Origin: Erythroxylum novogranatense
Taxonomy: Eukaryota > Streptophyta > Magnoliopsida > Malpighiales > Erythroxylaceae
NCBI GenBank assembly: GCA_029891385.1
Contig: CM057233.1
Span: 32,842,540-32,906,539, forward strand
DNA: 64,000 nucleotides
Direction: 5' to 3'
Shown: positions 57,795 to 64,000 of the stretch, piece by piece
Layout: every line of letters begins with the position of its first letter
Position numbering within the stretch: position 1 is the first letter of the stretch
Translations under genes and position numbers: made by a program
The notes under the pieces: model-generated
What the model was told of the DNA's origin: nothing
The model's database searches: none
Seen by the model: the letters and a program-made list of their open reading frames with translations, nothing else

Positions 57795-60700
57795 TGTAAC
57801 ATCCCATCACCGATGGGAAGGGTAAAATAGTAATTTGGGACGGGTTATGAGTGTGTAAACGTATCTCGGCGTGGTCATGCCTAATATGGCCTCCATATAT
57901 GCATAAATTGTAATTTTTGTATATGCACATGATTGTACATGCATTTATGACATTTCCCGGCATATGTATTATTGTGAGAAACATATGATTTAGTGCTTGA
58001 AAATCAAATTGGAGTGGATTTTTGTGTGTTTTTCATTTTTGTGGAATTTTAGAAATTTTTTTAAAATTTTTTCAGGATACCTTTCCGGACCGAAAAAAAA
58101 ATTGACAAGTGATAGACTGATGTGGTTTCCGGTACCGAAAATGACTGTCCAATGGCACTGGACAATTAGATACATGATTTTAGGATTTATTGCTTTGAGA
58201 TATTAGAATTTGGAGAGAAATTGGACTAGAAATTGTATTGTTATTGAAAATGAATTAAATGAGGGCTTAAAACATGACAAGTGGCAAGTGACACATGTCA
58301 CTTGCCTACTTAGTCTTATTTCTCACTTGTTAAATAAATATCTTACCTTTTGGTAAGCTTCCACGACTTTCTAAGTTAAGAGAGTGAAGGATGCTTTTAA
58401 AGTGATTTTTCCTTCTCATCATTCGATAGTCTACTTCTTCCTCCTCCTTTGATTTTTTTTCTTCCTTCTTTTAAGTTGCTACTCTTCTCTTCTACCTTAA
58501 GTGCTTCCTTACCATGTGATCAAGCTTAAGCCCTCTACCCCCCCTTAAAAGGATGATTGCCATGGGTGTAGGGGTGTGGGTGGAGGATAGAGATTTGGTG
58601 AAAAGTGGAAGGAATGAAGAATTAAAGGCTTGTTAGGTGAGAATTTTGATTTATGTTCTTTAATTGGTAGTTAAAATCATTTACTGTGCTTATTGGTGCA
58701 TTAATTTCATGAAGTTTATGTATATATTGTATGGGCATAAGTCATGGTTATGTGAGGATGAATGATGTTGGATATATATAGTATGTGAATTAAATGTTTT
58801 GGAGTGGTTCATATGATGTTAGATGATTGGTAATTAAAGTAAGAACCTTTTGTATGTGTGCTGCCATTTTATGATTAAGTGTTCAAGTGAAGATCTAGAT
58901 GAAATTGTGGCTGAATTAGTGACTAAATGGAATGATTATTGATGTAGGAATGATGTTGGAATGAAAGGAGTAGAGTTAGATATGAGAATCTGGAAAATTC
59001 ACTTTGTGTAGGTTTTCGATTTTTACTCATAACTTTTGATATGGTTGTGCTATTGAGATGATCTTTAGCTTGAATTAAACTTAAGAAGTATGGATAGAAT
59101 TCTTATGAATAAAGTTCTGCCCAAATGTGTCTGTAAGGGTTTTGAATTTGGCTTTGAAAGTTAGAAATATGTGCAGGGTGAACAACGGTGAATATAACAT
59201 TGACTGATTTGTGACCAGAACTTTGGGAACTTTTCTAGGCTAAAGTAGACTGATTTTGTGAAATGGGTCCTCATGAAAGTTGAATATTTACTTTTTATAT
59301 TTCTAACGCCACTAAGTATGAATTTTTTTGATTTGTAGGCTGAAAGTTATCAACTGTTAATGTTCAGGTGGTAATTCATATCAAAATGTGTTTTGTGTGC
59401 AAATGGCTCTAAGTGTATAGGTCTTGTGATTTCTGTGTTCTGGAGCTAATTATGAATAGTTATGATTGGAATTAGCTTAAGTGATCTTCTAGAAAGTTGT
59501 AGAGGATTGTTGTAGCTTTCTAATGAGGTTTAATATGTTAGTTTTGGATGTAAGGATTGTAAGTTGTGAATTTGTAAAGTTTGGTTATGGGTTAGGTTTT
59601 ATGCTATTTTAACAAGCTTAACAGGGCAGCCACATTAATGGGTGAATTTGAACTGGTTAGTGATGAAATTTGTTTCTTAGTCCTTCATGAGAAGTGTATC
59701 TTGTTTTCTTATCTTTTCAGTGATATAGAGCATGTAATTTTTTGACAATGGGTTAGAAAGTTATGAATTTTGGAAGAGTGTGTTACTGTTGAGGATGACT
59801 TATATAGGCAGAAGCTTTGCTGGGGAATTTGATTTGGTTAGAGACAGAATTGGCTTCCAAGTTATTCATGAAAGTTGTAGCATTTGCTTTTATATTTTGA
59901 TTAATATAAAATTTGGAATTTTTGGCTAAGGGGATGAAAAGTTATGATTTTTAGAAAGATGTTGTACTGTTGTGGTAAATGTGTGACTAGGCATTGTCTT
60001 TGAGTGCATTTTTGACACCCTTAGAGGTGAAATTGGATTTTTAGCTCTTTATGAAACTTGTAGGATTTTTCAAGATCTTTCCAACAAGACCTTATTTGTG
60101 ATTTTTGGACATGTGGGTAAAGAGTTGTGTAGTGTGGAAGAAGGGAGAGTTAATATGTGGTTTTGAAAAAGATGGAAAATGAACATTTTGGAAAGAAAAA
60201 AAAGAAATGAAATTGATTTCTGGAACCTCGCATCTCGAGCCCGCGACAAATTGCGAGGGCAAAACCCATCCGATTTTTTTTTAATTATTTATTATTCTTT
60301 TGTTAATTATCAATGCCTTTTAAATTCTTTTGTCAATTACTTTTTCATCCGACGTCCGATTGACCTAATTCTCGAGGCCTCGGATTCGTAGATTATTTAA
60401 TTTTATTTATTTGTAAAATTGGGGATTTTTATAGATGAAATTAACGTGAATTGGTTAGGTCAAAAAGAGGGGATCAGATAATTATTTTTCTGGTCCGTCT
60501 TTTATTTATTATTGGACCTATAAAGGTCCAAATTGAGTCTATGGCTTTCTAATTTTTAGAGGAAATTTTTGTGACGGGAAATTGTGAAATAGTGCCGGGA
60601 ATGTCACGAACATGCATTGTACACATTTTAATTGCTACATGTGCATTATTAAATATTTCTGAGTGTACCTTTGGTGATGGTGAATATTTTGGACTGTTTA

Positions 60701-60910
60701 GAGGTGCTTTTGGAACGTCACCCCACAGACGTTGCCGAGACTTCCAAGCTTTTGCTCCGGGAGCTATTGGTGAGTAACCTAGATGCTTTCTCAATTATTA
60801 TTTATTTATTATTTTGCGCTTATAATTCTGTGGAGAAGAACGTTGGGATTGTGCGTTGTTTATGACTGGATTCCGGGCCGAAGGTGTCCGATGTATTGGG
60901 AGATTATGAC
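57795..60910 (+). repeat. 3' LTR of element E, interrupted by S4
   Basis: It starts TGTAACATCCCATCACCGAT and follows S1 for most of its length: inverted repeat with arms GGCAAGTGACA/TGTCACTTGCC (58283-58306), TATA-like TAAATAAATA (58331-58340), several of the ~170-bp modules (59260-60120) and the micro-exon-like block (60713-60780). Where S1 has TCGACT palindromes it has CCTCGCA...TGCGAGG (60226-60258), then the box TCATCCGACGTCCGATTG. It is broken after GATTATGAC at 60910. Confidence 0.85.
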
Positions 60911-63900
60911 TGTAACATCCCACCTCTAACAGGAAGGGTAAAATAGTAATTTGGTCAGGGGTGAGAGTGAATAGGACTGATTTGGCATTTTTATGCATAC
61001 TGGTATTTGTGAACAGTGAATTTTTACACATGAAAAATAACTGTACATGCATTCATGATATTTCCCGGTATTGGGTCTAAATGGAATTTTATAGTGAATA
61101 ATGTGGAAATTATATTTGAAAATTTTATTGGAGTGATCCATTGTGTGTTTTACATTTTAAGATATTTTTAGAAAAATTTTTGGATTTTTTTGGGAAAAAT
61201 TTTCGGACCTGAAAAACCGCCAAGTGGCGAACCAGTTGGTTTTCGGTATCAAAAACTTCGGTTCAATGGCACTGAAATATTGGGTACATTATTTCGAGAT
61301 TGAAATTGGAACCATTGGAATTGAATGGGTTAAAGATTTCCTTTATTAGGATTTCTTTTATTAAATGATATTAATGAAAAATGGATTTTGTCTTTTTCCC
61401 ATTTTTATGACAAGTGTCTTGATGACACCTCATCAACACATTAAAGCCTTGTGTGGTTCTCGATGCTTCTAGTGGAATGAATGAAAAGATGACTTAAATT
61501 ACTTTATTTCACCCATTCATCCGAAACCTTCTTTTCCTCTTTTCCTTCTTTGGTTTCTTCTTTCGTTAGTTGCTCCTCCTTCTAAAATTGCTACTCTTCT
61601 TCACCTAAAACTAAGGCTCTTTCTTGGTTATTTGCTTGCTTCCTCTTGTGTGTTGATAAGGAAAAATATCCACCTTAAGCCTTGTGTAAGTGAGGGTCGT
61701 ATGAGGTAGAGAATTGGAATAGTTTGAAGTAATTGAAGAAGTGAAGAGTTAAAGCTTGGTTAGGTAAGAATTAAATTATATGTCCTTTAATTGGTAGGTG
61801 ATGCATTTGATGCATTAATTATGATTTATGATGCTTTAATGTTATGAAATTTATAGCTTGAATTGTTGGGTAAGGTTATGTTGAGTATGATTTGATAAGG
61901 TGTGCATGAATGATGTGGTTTAGAAGTGTTTTAGCTTGATTTTGGATTGATTCTTGATGATTATTCTTGCATAGAAAGGAAGAGTTTAGTGCTTCCAAAT
62001 TGTGACTAATGGTCTAAGTGAATGTATGAATGATCTAGTGACTGATTTCTTGTCCATGTGGATGCTTAGTGATGTGTTATTGGTATTGAAAGTGATAGCA
62101 TCTAAGGTTAGTACCAAAGCTGGAAAATTGGTTCTGTATTGATTACACTATTTTGATCATAACTAATGGTGTGGTTGTGTAAATGAGGTGCGGTTTGTTC
62201 CAAATGAAACTTTAGTTGATTGGCTACAATTTTGTGTGAAATAGGTGTTGTCTAATTGTAGCTCTAAGAGGTTGAATTTTGGCTTGGAAAATCAGAGACA
62301 TGGGCTGTGTGAACAGTAGCCAGATTGATGACCTAATTGTTTTGATGATTTCTCTAGATTAATTTAGAAGGAATTGGTGAAAATGGTCTGAATGAAAGTT
62401 GAAGCCTATCTGGTTATCTTTCCATTTCCACGGATTTTTCAATTTTTTGATATGTATATTGTGAGTTATGCCCTGTGAATATTGGTTGTTTATGTGCATT
62501 ATGTTGGAACCTAGCCATAAGTGTAGGTTTTGTGAGTATTCTGATTGGAAGCAAATTTAGAGATTTCTGTGAATTGAATTGTCTTATGTGATCTTCTGAA
62601 AGGTTGTAGAGGAAGTAATTATCTTGAAAATGGTATATAGCATGCTATTTTTTGGATATCAGATTTGGGAGTAATGAATTTGCAAAAACTGAATCTGAAT
62701 TAGGTCATTGACTGCTGATTAGGGCAGTCACTTACATGACAGTTTTGAGCTTATTAGTGATGGAATTAGATTCTGAGTCCTTTATGAAAATTGAAGTATG
62801 AGATCGTATCTTTCCATTGATATAAGGTAGTGATTTTTTTTACATTTTTGCAAGGAGCTATACTGTTTTAAAATTTGATGTCCAGATTGGAGAATTTCAG
62901 TTGGCAGATTATTTGTTGAATTGTTTGACCCAGTTAGCAAGTGAATTTGATTTCAGGTTGTTCATGAAAGTTTTAGAAAACATTGTGATTTTTCTGTGCA
63001 CATTTATTGTGTAATTTTTGACTAAGGAAATGGGAAGTTATTGAATTTACAAAATCATGCACTGTTTTGAGAGGCATTGACTGGGCAATAACTTTGATTG
63101 CATTTTTGACACCCTTAGAGGTGAAATTGGCTTTTGTGTCCTGCATAAAACTTGTAGAGTTCTCTTTTCTCTATGAAATAGATACCAATTTTGTCCAAAT
63201 TGGAGTTCAGAGTAGGGAGTTATGACCTAGACAAGTTGGCATGTCGGAGGCAATTGTTTCAGATCTGTCATTTTAATAGGGCTAGTCGACTAGGATTCTT
63301 AGACCAGTCGACTACAACCTGCACTAGTCAACTAGGACATGTATTTTTCCTGCACTAGCCGACTACGACCTCTGACTAGTCGACTAGGATGTGTATTTTT
63401 CCTTCTTTTGCTCATATCTTTTCCGTCCGACATCGGATTGACCTGATTCTTGAGGCATCGGATTCGTGAAACATTGAATTTCATTTCATGAGAAATTAGG
63501 AATTTTTGAACGGGAAATTGATGTGGGTCCGGGTAATGATTCTTTGGTCACTATTTTATTTATTTTTGGACCTATAAAGGCCCGAATTGAGTAATTTCGG
63601 TGCCGTTAGATTTCTAATTTTTAGATGGAATGTTTGTGATGAAAATTTTGGATTAAGGTTGGGAATATCATGAACATGCATTGTGCACCTTCTAATTGCT
63701 ACATGTGCAACATTAAATAGTTCTGATTGAGCAATTGGTAATATTTATATTCTGTAACTGTTATAGAGGCACTTTTGGAGCGTCGATCCACCGATGTCAC
63801 TAAGACTTCCAGGTATTAGCTCGGAAGTACAGGTGAGTAACCTAAATGGTTCGTTCAATTATTATATGTTCAATATGGGGAAATAATGGAGGGATTAGGA

Positions 63901-64000
63901 TTGTATTTGTTTATGACTGGGTTCCGGACAGGTGGTCCGATGAATTGGGAAAATTGTCATAGAAGTGTGTCAGGTTGTGATTCTGTGAGCTAAATTGCTC
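60911..64000 (+). mobile_element. S4: LTR (solo or 5' LTR), cut by the window end
   Basis: It starts TGTAACATCCCACCTCTAAC; the five bases before it are ATGAC. It carries the shared modules, the TCGACT palindrome cassette (63283-63392), the box TCTTTTCCGTCCGACATCG and the micro-exon-like block (63776-63840, donor GTGAGT). The hairpin array and LTR end lie outside the window, so solo LTR and full element cannot be told apart. Confidence 0.84.
63283..63392 (+). repeat. S4 palindrome cassette (AGTCGACT type)
   Basis: Five AGTCGACT-like palindromes, two of them CTAGTCGACTAGGA and others with one change (AGTCAACT, AGCCGACT), are spaced about 20 bases apart. The same cassette type as S1, at the same place relative to the TCCGAC box. 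Confidence 0.75.

Larger units (their letters stand above)
49178..60910 (+). mobile_element. Element E: non-coding LTR retrotransposon, plus strand, 5' LTR truncated
   Basis: The parts are a truncated 5' LTR (49178-50767), a PBS-like site, an internal region of about 3.49 kb without gag or pol (split by solo LTR S3), a PPT and hairpin, and a 3' LTR from 57795 that is broken by S4 at 60911. Inner boundaries are clear from LTR ends, PBS and PPT. The internal region shares sequence with that of A and X. The left end is an abrupt join to H gag, without the LTR start and without a visible target duplication. Confidence 0.83.

Noticed and set aside
57460..57984. Minus-strand open frame of 174 residues
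   Set aside because: It runs across the E internal region, PPT and LTR start, antisense to the element. No domain is recognisable.

Overview
This window is plant (most likely angiosperm) repeat-rich, heterochromatin-like DNA. I find no host gene, tRNA or rRNA. Essentially all of it can be read as nested LTR retrotransposons. The evidence is tRNA-iMet-type primer binding sites (TGGTATCAGAGC), polypurine tracts, TG...CA LTR ends, 5-bp target site duplications (TSDs), a decayed Ty3/gypsy chromovirus (Tekay/Del-like, with chromodomain) and a decayed Ty1/copia gag-pol. The species cannot be told from the sequence.

The oldest layer (element H) is a minus-strand chromovirus. Its gag-pol can still be followed, broken by stops and frameshifts, through five separated pieces: gag 49177-48331, gag/protease linker 38766-38704, protease N-part 15998-15897, and protease C-part/RT/RNase H/integrase/chromodomain 11355-7992. 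Four younger insertions separate or follow these pieces. A (1-7654, minus) lies downstream of pol. X (11356-15896, TSD TTAAT) and solo LTR S1 (15999-38703, TSD ATAAC) lie inside the protease. Copia element C (38767-48330, TSD AATGC) lies between gag and protease.

S1 is itself split by solo LTR S2 (19418-37576, minus, TSD GATTA). S2 is split near its end by T (23275-37564), a tandem retrotransposon of structure LTR-internal-LTR-internal-LTR. T has LTRs of about 4.35 kb and internal regions of only about 0.63 kb with no coding sequence. H > S1 > S2 > T is four levels of nesting.

To the right of H, a plus-strand non-coding element E begins with a truncated 5' LTR fused to H gag (49178-50767). 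Its internal region runs to 57794 and is split by solo LTR S3 (51276-54807, TSD CAAAA). Its 3' LTR (57795-60910) is broken by another LTR, S4, which runs off the window end.

Two points go beyond ordinary nesting. First, A, X, E and T look like a family of non-autonomous elements with giant LTRs; A, X and E share internal non-coding sequence, and A and T share LTR ends, PBS flank and PPT. Second, the giant LTRs share a modular inner anatomy: a TATA box, degenerate 150-185-bp modules, a changeable GC-rich palindrome cassette next to a conserved box, a conserved block resembling a micro-exon with a GTGAGT donor, an array of GAGCC/GGCTC mini-hairpins, and a conserved splice-acceptor-like TTTTTCAG near the end. 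One element, X, has the same (U5) kind of LTR end at both outer borders, which normal integration does not produce.
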